64,000 bases of DNA, from contig NZ_JBDSPJ010000014.1 of assembly GCF_039912695.1 (NCBI RefSeq), positions 135,813 through 199,812 on the forward strand, given 5' to 3'. Each line of letters starts with the position of its first letter. Position 1 is the first letter of the stretch. Positions 41,615 through 51,116 of this stretch are shown piece after piece. This DNA comes from Pseudolysinimonas_A sp039912695. Its GTDB lineage: Bacteria; Actinomycetota; Actinomycetes; Actinomycetales; Microbacteriaceae. The notes under the pieces are model-generated. The model saw nothing but the letters and a program-made list of their open reading frames with translations, was not told the origin of the DNA and searched no databases. The position numbers and the translations under genes were made by a program.

Positions 41615-42533
41615 GTTCGACGGACTCGACAGCCTCGTGCGCGATGCGCTCGGACGCGCGGCTGCACCAGGTGACTCCACCGGTGTCGCCGACGCCATCC
41701 GTTCACGGGTTGCGTCCGGCGACGCCGGTGCCTCCGCCACCGGATCCACCGCGCCCGGATGGGGTGGAAGCCCGCGCGGTTGGGTTCCGTGGGTGGGCCT
41801 CATCGTGGTCGCCGGAATCGTGGGGAGCGTTCTTGGGGCGAGCGGTGCGTTCGGTCGACCCGCAGGGGAGACCACGGTCGCCAACGTCCCGGTCGAGCTG
41901 GGTCAGACCGCCGCAATCTACGAATGCATCGACGGCCCGATCCTGGGTCGGGTTCCGGCCAACACCCGCGTGCTCGCTGTGTCCCGTAGTGAGGACTCGC
42001 TCTGGCTTGGGGTGCGCGACCCGCAGACCCTCGGCGGAACCGTCTGGGTTCAGCTCGGCGATGTCTCGCTCGACTTCCCGAGCTACATCAGCGACCTCAC
42101 GATCAGCGAAGGGTGCCCGACGGTCGTCGTGACCCTCCCCGCCCCCGTGGTCACAGAAGCGCCCGCGCCTCCGGCCCCACCTGCGCCGCCGAAGCCGAAC
42201 CCGCCGGCACCGACGTCGGATACGACCCCGCCGACCATCGGGCAGCAAAGCGTATCGCCGAATCCGATCAGCAGCTGCGACCCGGCGCCGTCAGCCACCG
42301 TGGCGGCGAACGCGTCCGACAACGTCGGCGTTCAGTCGGTCTCCGTCAGCTGGAGCGGCGCGATCACTGGCTCCACCTCGATGTCGTTTGCAGGTGGAAC
42401 GCATTGGACTTACGCATTCACACCGCCCAACGCAAACGGTTCAGTCACCTTCAAGATGCAGGCGCGTGATGCCGCAGGCAATCTCAGCCCGTTCGTTTCC
42501 ACCTCCGTCCTCAACTACAACTGCATCGGCTGA
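41607..42533 (+). CDS. Single-pass membrane protein with Ig-like ectodomain, putative anti-sigma factor
   Basis: 308 residues. Cytoplasmic part 1-59 (AEFDGLDSLVRDALGRAA, VADAIRSRV), one span about 60-80 (WVPWVGLIVVAGIVGSVLGA), an SH3-like cysteine-containing region about 98-170, a Pro/Ala-rich linker 176-206 and a C-terminal Ig-like domain (about 207-308) with two cysteines (Cys224 and Cys306). It overlaps the sigma gene by eight bases with an AAGGAGG ribosome site, the usual place for an anti-sigma factor. The zinc anti-sigma motif HxxxCxxC is absent, so that role is inferred from position and topology only. Confidence 0.78.
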   Translation: MAEFDGLDSLVRDALGRAAAPGDSTGVADAIRSRVASGDAGASATGSTAPGWGGSPRGWVPWVGLIVVAGIVGSVLGASGAFGRPAGETTVANVPVELGQTAAIYECIDGPILGRVPANTRVLAVSRSEDSLWLGVRDPQTLGGTVWVQLGDVSLDFPSYISDLTISEGCPTVVVTLPAPVVTEAPAPPAPPAPPKPNPPAPTSDTTPPTIGQQSVSPNPISSCDPAPSATVAANASDNVGVQSVSVSWSGAITGSTSMSFAGGTHWTYAFTPPNANGSVTFKMQARDAAGNLSPFVSTSVLNYNCIG

Positions 42534-42543
42534 GGCGACGACG

Positions 42544-45003
42544 ATGACTGTTCCTAAGTGGCTCATCCCGGTGATTTCGGTGGTCGCGGCGCTCGCCGTC
42601 GGCATCGCGGCCGCCCTGGTTGGGGGGCTGTTCGCCGCTCCGCAGTCGACCACGATCACGGCCGCGACGATCCAAGCTCCCGTTCTGGCTCCCGTTGCGG
42701 GCGACCAGACCCTCAAGGAGCTGCTCGACGCCAATCCGGATGATTTCCCCGTCAGCGGCACCGTGGGCGTGGGAACGGCCGTGGATCCCGACTCTGTCCC
42801 CTCCGGCGTGCTGCCCGACGACGTCTCGACGCTGCTCGACGACCTCGACAACGCCCCCGATCCGGCGGATGTCGCCCCTCCCGGGACCGATCCCACCAGC
42901 CCGGCGCCGACCGGCGACCCGTGCGCCGATGACCCTTCCGGCCCGGAATGCCCGACCGGCATCCCCGGCACGATCCTCGCGATCGGCGGTGAGCTGCCCG
43001 CGCTGCGCGTCGTCGCGACGGGCGCCAACTCCGCCGACTGCCCGGCGCCCGAGGCGGGGATGATCCGCTTCATCGCGACGACTAACGCACCCGTCACGTT
43101 CGACCAGTACTTCATCTCCTTCACCGGTGGAACCAGTATCAACACGCATGTTCCGTTGGAGACCACGGATGCGCAGCGCACCGCGTGGAACGACGCCAAC
43201 ACCGCGAATCCCGACCAAACCGCGACGATCGCTTACTGCATCGAGCGGTCGGGCTACACGACCGATTCGAACGTGCAGGTGAACCTCTCCGCCACCGACG
43301 ACCTGGGGCGAACGGCGTCGGCGACGATCACGGTGCGGGCCTCGAACGGGCTCGACGTGCCGCCGACGCGCATCTACCCGATCGGATCGAGCACGGTTTT
43401 TGCCTCGGCGCCGCACACCGCTGACGAGGTCGTGCGGATGTTCGTCTACGACCAGGCGGTCGTGCCGTCGTGCGACTACGCCGACGGCGCCGGCACCTAT
43501 CCCACCCTCCGCTCGCCGACGACTGAGGTCGTCTCGGACAGCTACCTCAGCGACCACTCGTACGAGCCCGACTACACCCGGCGCACCAGTGCGACCTTTG
43601 CAGTGCCTGTCGCGACGAATCTGCTCGTCTGTATCGGATGGTTTCCCGCCCACGACTCGAGGCCCAGTTTCAGCCGGGACACTCCGCTCCGCGTCAGCGA
43701 GTACCCGATGACCAGCCCGGATGTCTCCGCCCCACGCGTCGTCGTGACCGAGGCCGAGACCTGGGGTGGAGTCGCCACCGGCAGTGTGACGCTCGATGCG
43801 ACCACCGAAAACGGGCAGTTCTGCGGGGAGTGGACGGGACCGAGCTCTACCTCGACCGGCGTCGTGCTCTGTGACTACGCCGCCCTGCTCGGCCGCACCG
43901 ACGCGGGCGGCTCGATGTTGGTGACGACCCGCGTGCCGACGGCGGCGGGATTGGCGGTCAACCACCAACTCCTCGATGTGAGCCTGCTTTCCTGCGACGG
44001 CGGGTGCGCGGGCCGCACCCGCACCTTCGACGTCCCCCTGTCCTCTTTCGTACGCCCGACATCCATCTGCAGCCAGAACTGTGACGTGCCGGTCGGCCAG
44101 TCCGTCGGGGTCGCGCGATTCGTGGTCACCTGGCCGGCGACGACCACCGGCGCCGGATGGGTGCTGGGCGATTGGCGGGAGGGCGACCCGACGGTCGACA
44201 CCGATCCGCGACCCAGCATGAACACGGATGCGACGGTCGTCGTGACGCCGAGCGCGACCGGTACCCGCTCGTACGACGCCACCCTCGGCGTCACGACCGA
44301 CCGACCGACGACCGTGACCGCCCGACTCGTCGGCGGCGACGGAGTTGCCGGCGTGTGTCCGCTCGCCGGCGGCACGGCTACGACCCAAGACGCGACCCTG
44401 ACCACCCTGCACTCATTGAGGTTCACAGGACTCTGCGCGGGGACGGGGTACGCGATCTCCGTGACGCTGACCGATGCGTCGGGTGCGACGACCAGCTACG
44501 GGCCGAGTGGTGCCCACTCCGACGAGGGGCCGTCCCGCCTCTGGATCGATGGGTCGTTCTCTACCCCTTCCATCAACGCCTCTGCAGGAGTAACCGGCAC
44601 GTTCTCGACCGGCGACTCGACCGCAGTGATCGCGGTCACGCGATTCCTGGTGTCGTTCAATCACCAAGATGTGAACCTCGCCCCGCACACGATTGTGACC
44701 ACGACGGCCGACTGCTGGGTCGGCGACGCCCACGACTACTACGGGTCGCACGCGCTCACAGTGGGTGAGACGATCCCGATCACCGTGCATGTCGAGTTCT
44801 GGCCGGGCACCGACTTCGTGGCGTCGACCGCTCCGGGCGAGCCGGGCTACTGCACGACCGCGAGCGGTTGGTCGTCATTCCGTCAGGTCGCTTTCACGGG
44901 CTGGGTGACCTACGACCAGCTGATGGCGAACGCGACGGTGACCTTGACCGACCCCGATACGGGCTACGTCGTGACGCTCGCGTTGCAGGGTTTCACGCGC
45001 TGA
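42544..45003 (+). CDS. Large exported protein of unknown function (ECF-operon third gene)
   Basis: 819 residues. The N-terminus is a membrane-inserting signal (PVISVVAALAVGIAAALVGG) that may be cleaved or kept as an anchor. An acidic, Pro/Thr-rich stretch follows (about 75-145, DPTSPAPTGDPCADDPSG), then several beta-rich, cysteine-containing segments of Ig/fibronectin-III look (for example LRFTGLCAGTGYAISVTLTD). No enzymatic motif and no C-terminal sortase signal. ATG 42544 is 10 bases after the previous stop, behind TGAGGC; an upstream in-frame extension overlaps that gene and lacks a signal peptide. Possibly a cell-envelope sensor or structural protein. Confidence 0.8.
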   Translation: MTVPKWLIPVISVVAALAVGIAAALVGGLFAAPQSTTITAATIQAPVLAPVAGDQTLKELLDANPDDFPVSGTVGVGTAVDPDSVPSGVLPDDVSTLLDDLDNAPDPADVAPPGTDPTSPAPTGDPCADDPSGPECPTGIPGTILAIGGELPALRVVATGANSADCPAPEAGMIRFIATTNAPVTFDQYFISFTGGTSINTHVPLETTDAQRTAWNDANTANPDQTATIAYCIERSGYTTDSNVQVNLSATDDLGRTASATITVRASNGLDVPPTRIYPIGSSTVFASAPHTADEVVRMFVYDQAVVPSCDYADGAGTYPTLRSPTTEVVSDSYLSDHSYEPDYTRRTSATFAVPVATNLLVCIGWFPAHDSRPSFSRDTPLRVSEYPMTSPDVSAPRVVVTEAETWGGVATGSVTLDATTENGQFCGEWTGPSSTSTGVVLCDYAALLGRTDAGGSMLVTTRVPTAAGLAVNHQLLDVSLLSCDGGCAGRTRTFDVPLSSFVRPTSICSQNCDVPVGQSVGVARFVVTWPATTTGAGWVLGDWREGDPTVDTDPRPSMNTDATVVVTPSATGTRSYDATLGVTTDRPTTVTARLVGGDGVAGVCPLAGGTATTQDATLTTLHSLRFTGLCAGTGYAISVTLTDASGATTSYGPSGAHSDEGPSRLWIDGSFSTPSINASAGVTGTFSTGDSTAVIAVTRFLVSFNHQDVNLAPHTIVTTTADCWVGDAHDYYGSHALTVGETIPITVHVEFWPGTDFVASTAPGEPGYCTTASGWSSFRQVAFTGWVTYDQLMANATVTLTDPDTGYVVTLALQGFTR

Positions 45004-45012
45004 TCATCACCA

Positions 45013-45792
45013 TCACGACTGACACCGCGGACACCAGGTGACCTGGCGCTCCTGGCCCTCGACGCGACCGATCTCGTCGCTCAGAAGTCGGGTGCCGCAG
45101 CGGCGGCACGGTTGCCCCGCTCGACCGTAGACCCAACTCCGTTTGCCGGGTCGCAGGTCGCCGGTCGTCGACCGCGTCCAGCGATCCTTGTTGGCCTGCA
45201 ACATCCGTTCGGCCAGGTCGACCAACGCCGGAACGTCGCCGATGTCGCCGAGGGGACGCGTCGGCAGCAGCCCGCGCACGAAACACAGTTCGTTCGCGTA
45301 AACGTTGCCGATACCCGCGAGGTTGCGTTGGTCGAGCACGGCGACGTAGACCGGTACCTCCGGAGCCGTGGCCAGCCTGCGTACTGCTTCAGCGGCATCC
45401 CAATCGGGTCCGAGTAGATCAGGCCCGAGGTGCGCGACGACCTCGCCCTCGCGCGCGGTCGGGATGACCTCGAGCATCCCGAGTTCGAAGCCCACAGCCT
45501 GCACGGTCGCGGTATCGATAATCGCGCGGGCAAGGTGGGCCGGGCGCTGCCACTTCTCGCCCGGACCGAAGGTGCGCCAGACACCCTCCATTTTGAGATG
45601 CGAGTGGATGCTCAGCTCGCCGATCCGGTGAAACAGGTGCTTGCCGCGCGACACCACTTTCCGCACGGTCTCGCCCGCGAGATCGACCGTCGCGAACTTC
45701 GGAACCCGGATGTCGCTGTGCGTCACCACCTGACCGGCCAGTGCGGCGTTCTGTAGCTGCGCGGTCTTCCACACGGTGTCGCCTTCGGGCAT
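45013..45792 (-). CDS. Fpg/Nei family DNA glycosylase (Nei2-type)
   Basis: Base-excision-repair glycosylase/AP lyase of 259 residues. The catalytic N-terminus is MPEGDTVW (Pro2 and Glu3 as in endonuclease VIII). The helix-two-turn-helix region has VLDQRNLAGIGNVYANELCF. A C-terminal zinc finger is visible as CRRCGTRL...WCPRCQS. Removes oxidised pyrimidines and cleaves abasic sites. It sits two genes from lhr; the nei2-lhr neighbourhood also occurs in Mycobacterium tuberculosis (Rv3297-Rv3296), supporting a joint repair role. Confidence 0.93.
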   Translation of the reverse strand: MPEGDTVWKTAQLQNAALAGQVVTHSDIRVPKFATVDLAGETVRKVVSRGKHLFHRIGELSIHSHLKMEGVWRTFGPGEKWQRPAHLARAIIDTATVQAVGFELGMLEVIPTAREGEVVAHLGPDLLGPDWDAAEAVRRLATAPEVPVYVAVLDQRNLAGIGNVYANELCFVRGLLPTRPLGDIGDVPALVDLAERMLQANKDRWTRSTTGDLRPGKRSWVYGRAGQPCRRCGTRLLSDEIGRVEGQERQVTWCPRCQS

Positions 45793-45806
45793 CTAGCTAG
45801 CCCCGA

Positions 45807-46355
45807 TCAGCACGAGCCCCACATCCCGAGGTTGGAGCGCTGGGCGGCGTTCTCGGCATCCTTCAGCACGTCGAAGTAGGCGTCGTTGGGGGCAACCTTG
45901 ATCGCCACGGCGAACCCCTCTTGCACGAGCGAGAGGTTGATAAAAGTGCCGTCCTCGGTCCACAGGTAAAAGAGGGAACGGTCGTAGCGATCCGTGAGTC
46001 CGGCGTCGTGGCTCACCAATAGGGTGGCGCCGACCGGCGCGAGGCGTTCCAGCTCGGAGGTCGCTTCGTGGCCGTAGCACTCCAGCTGCGGGTAGATCTC
46101 GGGAGTGTCGATGCCGATCAGACGTACCGTGACCGGCGCGGCGGAGTAGACGACGACCCCGTCGGGGGAGTCGGTCTGCAGGTTAAGGGTGTCGCCGTCG
46201 TGGACGCTGACGACCTGCATTTCGAACGCATCGGCGGGGACACCGACCGGGAGCGGCGACCCGTGAAGGATGGCGGGGTTCGCCCGCAGAATCCAGAACG
46301 CCGCGAGCACGAGTACCGCGACCAGCAACACGGCGATCAGTCGGCGACGGGGCAT
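45807..46355 (-). CDS. Thermonuclease family protein (SNase-like), membrane-anchored or secreted
   Basis: 182 residues. An N-terminal hydrophobic segment (AVLLVAVLVLAAFWIL, about 8-23) serves as signal or anchor. The staphylococcal-nuclease fold follows: VVSVHDGDTLNL (calcium Asp), VRLIGIDTPEIYPQ (Arg and Glu), and DRYDRSLFYLW (second Arg), ending NLGMWGSC. Expected to degrade extracellular DNA/RNA. Sits between nei2 and lhr on the same strand, 14 bp from nei2. Confidence 0.9.
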   Translation of the reverse strand: MPRRRLIAVLLVAVLVLAAFWILRANPAILHGSPLPVGVPADAFEMQVVSVHDGDTLNLQTDSPDGVVVYSAAPVTVRLIGIDTPEIYPQLECYGHEATSELERLAPVGATLLVSHDAGLTDRYDRSLFYLWTEDGTFINLSLVQEGFAVAIKVAPNDAYFDVLKDAENAAQRSNLGMWGSC

Positions 46356-46377
46356 GCTCCTACCCTCTCAGTTCTGT

Positions 46378-49300
46378 TCAGCCGCGGAGCCGTAGGCCCT
46401 GCGGGGTGGCCGCGAATCCCGCCGCGATCAGGGCAGCGCCCAGCGGCGTGTTCATGGCGAACTCGCCGTCGATCTTCTCGATGCGCACCTTTCCTCCCGT
46501 GCGGCGGATGGCTTCGGTGAGGGATGTCGCGGCGGCTCGAAGCTTCGGCTCGTCGCTCGTGAAAGTCAGGACTGTCTTTCCGCCGCGCTCCACGTAGATG
46601 CCGAGGGCGCCATCCACGAGTACGACGAGGGAGCCGGCTTTTCTGCCCGGCCGATGACCTTCGGCACCAGGCCAACCCAAAGCTGCGCCGTAGGGATTCG
46701 CCGGGTCGGTCGCCGTCATCGTCACGGCGACCGGGGTGACGCCCTCTTCGGGTTCGGCGGCGAAGGTGCGCAGCCGGTCGACGGTGGCAGGGGTCGCGAA
46801 CTGGGCTGCGCCGAGCCCGTCGATGAAGTACCCCCGGCGCGTGCGACCGGTCTCTTCGAGTGACGACAGCACTTTGTAGGCGAGCGAGAACCCGCCGACG
46901 ACGCCCTCGGACATCACAGCCCCTCGGGTCACGACGCCGTGCCGTTCGAGCAGCTGTTCGGCGAGGGCCGAGGCGCGCACCGTGGGGTTTGCTTCGGGCG
47001 CGGGGAGGAGAGACCACCTTCCGGCGACAGTGGGCGGCGCAGTTTGCGCGAGGGAGTTCGCGACTCTGGCCCGCATCCGATGGGCTCGATTACGGGGAGT
47101 GGCTCGGGCTCTCGTTGTGGTGGCACCGAGGCGGGCGCGCAGTGGGGCGAGGGTGTCGTTGCCGACGAGTCCGGCCCAGACCAGATCCCAGAGGGCGCGA
47201 GCCAGCGCGGTGTCATCGACCGGATCGGTGAGGCTCACCGCGGTCGAGAGTTGGCGGAAGAAGAAAGCACCGCCCCCCGCGAGGGCGTCGATGATGCGGC
47301 CGTGCACATCCCCTTGGTCGGTGAGGTTCGGTTCGCCGAGGGTGAGGGGTGCGGCATCCGCGAGATGGAGGGCGACCCACCCGTCGCCGCCGGGCAGCTC
47401 GCCGCGACCCGACCACAGCACCTCACCGGAGGTCGTCAACTCGTCGAGCATCGCGGGGGAGTAGTCGCGCACCCGGCTGGGCAGAACCATGCTCTCCCAA
47501 CTGCTCGCGGGCAGCGCGACGCCGGCGAGTTGGTCGATCGCGGTCACCAGTCCGTCGACTCCCCGGAGGTCGCCAAACCGATGCCAGGTAGGAAGGAACC
47601 GTCCGAGCGCCTGCTGCGGCACAGGTTCGACTTCGGAGCGCAGGGCCGCGAGTGAGCGTCGTCGCAGCCGACGCAGGATCTCGGCATCCACCCATTCGGT
47701 GCCGGTCGCGCCGGGACGGAACTCGCCCTCGACGACCCGGCGGTCAGCGGCAAATCGGCGCAGCACGTCGGTGACGACGGCGACGCCGAGTCCGAGTCGG
47801 GATGCCGCATCCTGAGCGCTGAACGGACCGTGGGTGCGCACATAGCGCGACACGAGGTCACCGACCGGATCGTCGACCGGATCGAGGAACGCGTTCGGCA
47901 CCCCGATCGGCAGCGGGACGCCGAGGGCATCCCGAAGCCGGCTCGCATCTTCGACGACCGCCCAGCGTTCATCGCCCGCGATCTGCGCGCGGATCACTCG
48001 GTTCGCGCGCACCAGTTGCTCGAGTGCCGCTTGGACCCAGCCATGCGCACTCGGACCCGAATCGAGGGGGGTCTGATCGCGCATGGCTGGGTCTAAGCGG
48101 AGGGAGAGTTCGTCGGTCGAGAGCGGACCCAGGATGCGGAGGAGGTCGACGATGCCCTCGGCGTCCTTCGCGTGCCTCTCGGGGTCGAGGCGCTGCAGTT
48201 CGAGTTCGGTCTGCTCGATCACCTTCGGGTCGAGCAGTTCGCGCAGCTCCGCGCGACCGAGCAACTCGGCGAGCAGTTGCGGGTCAAGGGAGAGTGCAGC
48301 GGCCCGGCGCTCGGCGAGGGGAGAGTCTCCCTCATACATGAACGCGGCGACGTAGCCGAAGAGCAGGGTGCGGGCGAACGGCGACGGGGATGTGGTCTCG
48401 ACCTCGACCAGCCGCACGGCCCGGCTTGAGATCGCAGTGGTCAGCTCGGCGAGGGCGGGGAGGTCGTAGACATCCTGAAGTACCTCGCGCACGGTCTCGA
48501 GGATGATCGGAAACGTCGGGTACTTGCGCGCGACGTCGAGCAACTGGGCGCTGCGCTGACGCTGCTGCCAGAGCGGATTGCGGCGGCCGGGGTTGTAGCG
48601 CGGCAGCAGCAGGGCGCGCGCCGCGGCCTCGCGGAAGCGGGAGGCAAAGAGCGCCGAACCCCCGACCTCGGTCGTCACGATCTGTTCGAGTTCGTCTTTC
48701 TCGAACAGGAACAGGTCGGCACCGGGCGGCTCGGCGTCGGTCTCGGGCAGGCGCACGACGATGCCGTCATCTCCCGCCATCGCGGAGCCTTCGACGCCCA
48801 GGCGTTCGCGGATACGCGCCGAGATCGCGAGTGCCCACGGGGCGTGCACCGGCATCCCGTAGGGGGAATGCAGCACGACCCGCCAGTCGCCGAGTTCGTC
48901 ACGGAAGCGCTCGACCAGCAGTGTGGTGTCGGTCGGGACGGCGCCGGTCGCGGCCTTCTGCTCCTCCACGAAGCGGATCAGGTTCCTCACCGCCCACTCG
49001 TCGAGTCCACTGTCGCGCAGCCTCTGCTCGATCCCCTTCGGCTGCGCGGCCAGGTCTTTCGTGAACATCCCGATCGCCTTGCCGAGTTCTGCGGGGCGGC
49101 CGAGGCCGTCACCCTTCCAGAAGGGAACGCGACCGGGCTGCCCGAAGGCCGGGGTCACCAGCACGCGGTCGGAGGTGATCTCTTCGATCCGCCAACTCGT
49201 GGCACCGAGGGCGATGACATCCCCGACACGGGATTCGTAGACCATCTCTTCGTCGAGCTCGCCGACCCGGCGGGCGCCCTCAGCGGTGCCGACGATGAAG

Positions 49301-50979
49301 ACGCCGAACATCCCGCGGTCGGGGATCGTGCCGCCGCTCGTGACAGCCAGCCGCTGCGCTCCGGGACGTCCTTCGATCGTGCCGGCCACGCGATCCCAGA
49401 CGATGCGCGGGCGCAGTTCGGCGAACTCGTCGCTCGGGTAACGTCCCGCGAGCAGGTCGAGCGTCGCCTCGTAGGCGGAGCGGGGGAGCGTGGCGAACGG
49501 CGCCGAACGGCGCACCGTCTCGAACCACCCCTCGACGTCGAGGGTTTCGAGGGCGACCGCAGCGACGGTCTGCTGCGCCAGGATGTCGAGCGGATTCTGC
49601 GGCACCCTGAGTGCCTCGATCAGCCCGGTGCGCATCCGCTCGCTCACGACGGTCGTGCCGAGCAGGTCGGCGCGATGCTTCGGAAACAGGATGCCCTTCG
49701 AGATCTCGCCGACCTGGTGGCCCGCTCGCCCCACGCGTTGCAGGCCACTCGCGACCGACGGCGGAGTCTCGACCTGGATGACGAGATCGACGGCTCCCAT
49801 GTCGATGCCGAGCTCGAGGGAACTAGTGGCGACGACACAACGGAGGCGACCCGACTTGAGCGCGTCTTCGATCTCGGCGCGTTGCTCCTTACTTACTGAG
49901 CCGTGGTGGGCTCGTGCGAGCTGCGGATTTTCGGCGAGCACCTTGGTGGCCACCCCCGTGGTGCCCGACTGCCCGACCATCTGCGCCGGGAACTTCTCGG
50001 GCACGATGCCGGTGAGCATCTCCGCGTAGATGTCATTCATCGCCGCGGTCAGCCGTTCGGCCAGCCGCCGGGAGTTTGTGAACACGATCGTCGACCGGTG
50101 TTCAAGCACTTGTTCGACGATCGCGCGATCGACGTGCGGCCAGATCGAACCCGCGGATTGCAGCCCAGTCTCTTCGGGTTCGCCGGGTCCGGTGATCACC
50201 GCGTCGGTCGTGCGCACGCCCAACTCGGTCATGTCTTCGACGGGAACGATCACCCGCAGGTCGAAGGTCTTCGCGGCCGGCGGCTGCACGATCGTCACCG
50301 GGGCGGCGCCGCCGAGGAAACGCGCGACCTCCTCGATCGGCCGGACCGTGGCACTCAGCCCGATGCGTTGCGCGGGCTTCTCGAGGAGAGCATCCAGCCG
50401 CTCCAACGTCACCGCGAGGTGCGCGCCACGCTTGCTCGCCGCCACCGCGTGGATCTCGTCGACGATCACCGTCTCGACCCCGGTCAGCGTCTCGCGGGCC
50501 GCACTCGTCAGCATCAGGTAGAGCGACTCGGGGGTCGTGATCAGGATGTCGGGAGGCTCCCGCAGCAACATGCGACGATCGGCATTCGTCGTGTCACCGG
50601 ATCGCACGCCGACCGAGATCGGCGGGACGGCCTGGCCTAGGCCCTGCTCCTTGAACAAGCGCAGCCCTACCTGGGTGATTCCCACAAGCGGGGCGCGAAG
50701 GTTGCGCTCCACGTCGACGCCGAGCGCCTTCAGCGGGGAGATATAGAGAACGCGGGTGCGCTGCTTCGGGGTGTCGATCTTCGAGCTGGCGGCGAGTTGG
50801 TCGAGAGACCAAAGGAATGCCGACAGTGTCTTACCGGAACCCGTGGGGGCGACGACCAGGGCGTGCCGACCCGACGCGATGGCATCCCAGGCGCCGACCT
50901 GCGCGGGAGTCGGCTCAGGGAAGGCGCCGGCGAACCACTCCCGCGTGGCGGGGGTGAAGCGCGAGAGCGCGGGATGCAT
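46378..50979 (-). CDS. lhr: Lhr-family ATP-dependent DNA helicase
   Basis: 1533 residues, matching long actinobacterial Lhr. Superfamily 2 motifs: Walker A VVAPTGSGKTLSAFLW (about 43-58), DEIHAV (motif II), GLSATVRPIEEV (motif III), VFTNSRRLAERL (motif IV), ATSSLELGIDMGAVDLVIQV (motif V) and QRVGRAGHQVG (motif VI). The winged-helix and long C-terminal Lhr-CTD follow. Known Lhr translocates 3' to 5' on single-stranded DNA and unwinds RNA:DNA hybrids in repair. ATG 50979 starts the family N-terminus HPALSRFTPATREWF; 38 further in-frame codons upstream are unlike the family. Confidence 0.94.
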   Translation of the reverse strand: MHPALSRFTPATREWFAGAFPEPTPAQVGAWDAIASGRHALVVAPTGSGKTLSAFLWSLDQLAASSKIDTPKQRTRVLYISPLKALGVDVERNLRAPLVGITQVGLRLFKEQGLGQAVPPISVGVRSGDTTNADRRMLLREPPDILITTPESLYLMLTSAARETLTGVETVIVDEIHAVAASKRGAHLAVTLERLDALLEKPAQRIGLSATVRPIEEVARFLGGAAPVTIVQPPAAKTFDLRVIVPVEDMTELGVRTTDAVITGPGEPEETGLQSAGSIWPHVDRAIVEQVLEHRSTIVFTNSRRLAERLTAAMNDIYAEMLTGIVPEKFPAQMVGQSGTTGVATKVLAENPQLARAHHGSVSKEQRAEIEDALKSGRLRCVVATSSLELGIDMGAVDLVIQVETPPSVASGLQRVGRAGHQVGEISKGILFPKHRADLLGTTVVSERMRTGLIEALRVPQNPLDILAQQTVAAVALETLDVEGWFETVRRSAPFATLPRSAYEATLDLLAGRYPSDEFAELRPRIVWDRVAGTIEGRPGAQRLAVTSGGTIPDRGMFGVFIVGTAEGARRVGELDEEMVYESRVGDVIALGATSWRIEEITSDRVLVTPAFGQPGRVPFWKGDGLGRPAELGKAIGMFTKDLAAQPKGIEQRLRDSGLDEWAVRNLIRFVEEQKAATGAVPTDTTLLVERFRDELGDWRVVLHSPYGMPVHAPWALAISARIRERLGVEGSAMAGDDGIVVRLPETDAEPPGADLFLFEKDELEQIVTTEVGGSALFASRFREAAARALLLPRYNPGRRNPLWQQRQRSAQLLDVARKYPTFPIILETVREVLQDVYDLPALAELTTAISSRAVRLVEVETTSPSPFARTLLFGYVAAFMYEGDSPLAERRAAALSLDPQLLAELLGRAELRELLDPKVIEQTELELQRLDPERHAKDAEGIVDLLRILGPLSTDELSLRLDPAMRDQTPLDSGPSAHGWVQAALEQLVRANRVIRAQIAGDERWAVVEDASRLRDALGVPLPIGVPNAFLDPVDDPVGDLVSRYVRTHGPFSAQDAASRLGLGVAVVTDVLRRFAADRRVVEGEFRPGATGTEWVDAEILRRLRRRSLAALRSEVEPVPQQALGRFLPTWHRFGDLRGVDGLVTAIDQLAGVALPASSWESMVLPSRVRDYSPAMLDELTTSGEVLWSGRGELPGGDGWVALHLADAAPLTLGEPNLTDQGDVHGRIIDALAGGGAFFFRQLSTAVSLTDPVDDTALARALWDLVWAGLVGNDTLAPLRARLGATTTRARATPRNRAHRMRARVANSLAQTAPPTVAGRWSLLPAPEANPTVRASALAEQLLERHGVVTRGAVMSEGVVGGFSLAYKVLSSLEETGRTRRGYFIDGLGAAQFATPATVDRLRTFAAEPEEGVTPVAVTMTATDPANPYGAALGWPGAEGHRPGRKAGSLVVLVDGALGIYVERGGKTVLTFTSDEPKLRAAATSLTEAIRRTGGKVRIEKIDGEFAMNTPLGAALIAAGFAATPQGLRLRG

Positions 50980-51038
50980 CCTCACATCTTCGCCGTTGCC
51001 GCAGACAGCCGCTCGCGCTCGCGCGCCGTCGGCATCCC

Positions 51039-51113
51039 GTACGTAACTCTCGGAATCACCGGGGTTCGTCGACGATACGTGCACGAGTACCACTCGGGCC
51101 GAGAGTTAGGTAC
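51039..51113. repeat. 15-bp inverted repeat between lhr and the hydrolase pseudogene
   Basis: GTACGTAACTCTCGG (51039-51053) and CCGAGAGTTAGGTAC (51099-51113) are complementary with one mismatch, around a 45-base centre that itself holds small palindromes (TCGTCGACGA, CGTGCACG). It lies in the 137-bp gap after the hydrolase stop and before lhr. It could be a terminator-like structure or a degenerate miniature element. No target-site duplication was confirmed. Confidence 0.6.
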
Positions 51114-51116
51114 GAG

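Noticed and set aside
42511..44412. 633-codon minus-strand frame opposite the exported protein of the ECF operon
   Set aside because: Arg/Gly/Val-rich antisense shadow. The plus strand has a signal sequence and operon context.
50980..51093. 38-residue N-terminal extension of Lhr
   Set aside because: Not similar to the family; it would run into the inverted repeat. ATG 50979 starts the conserved sequence.
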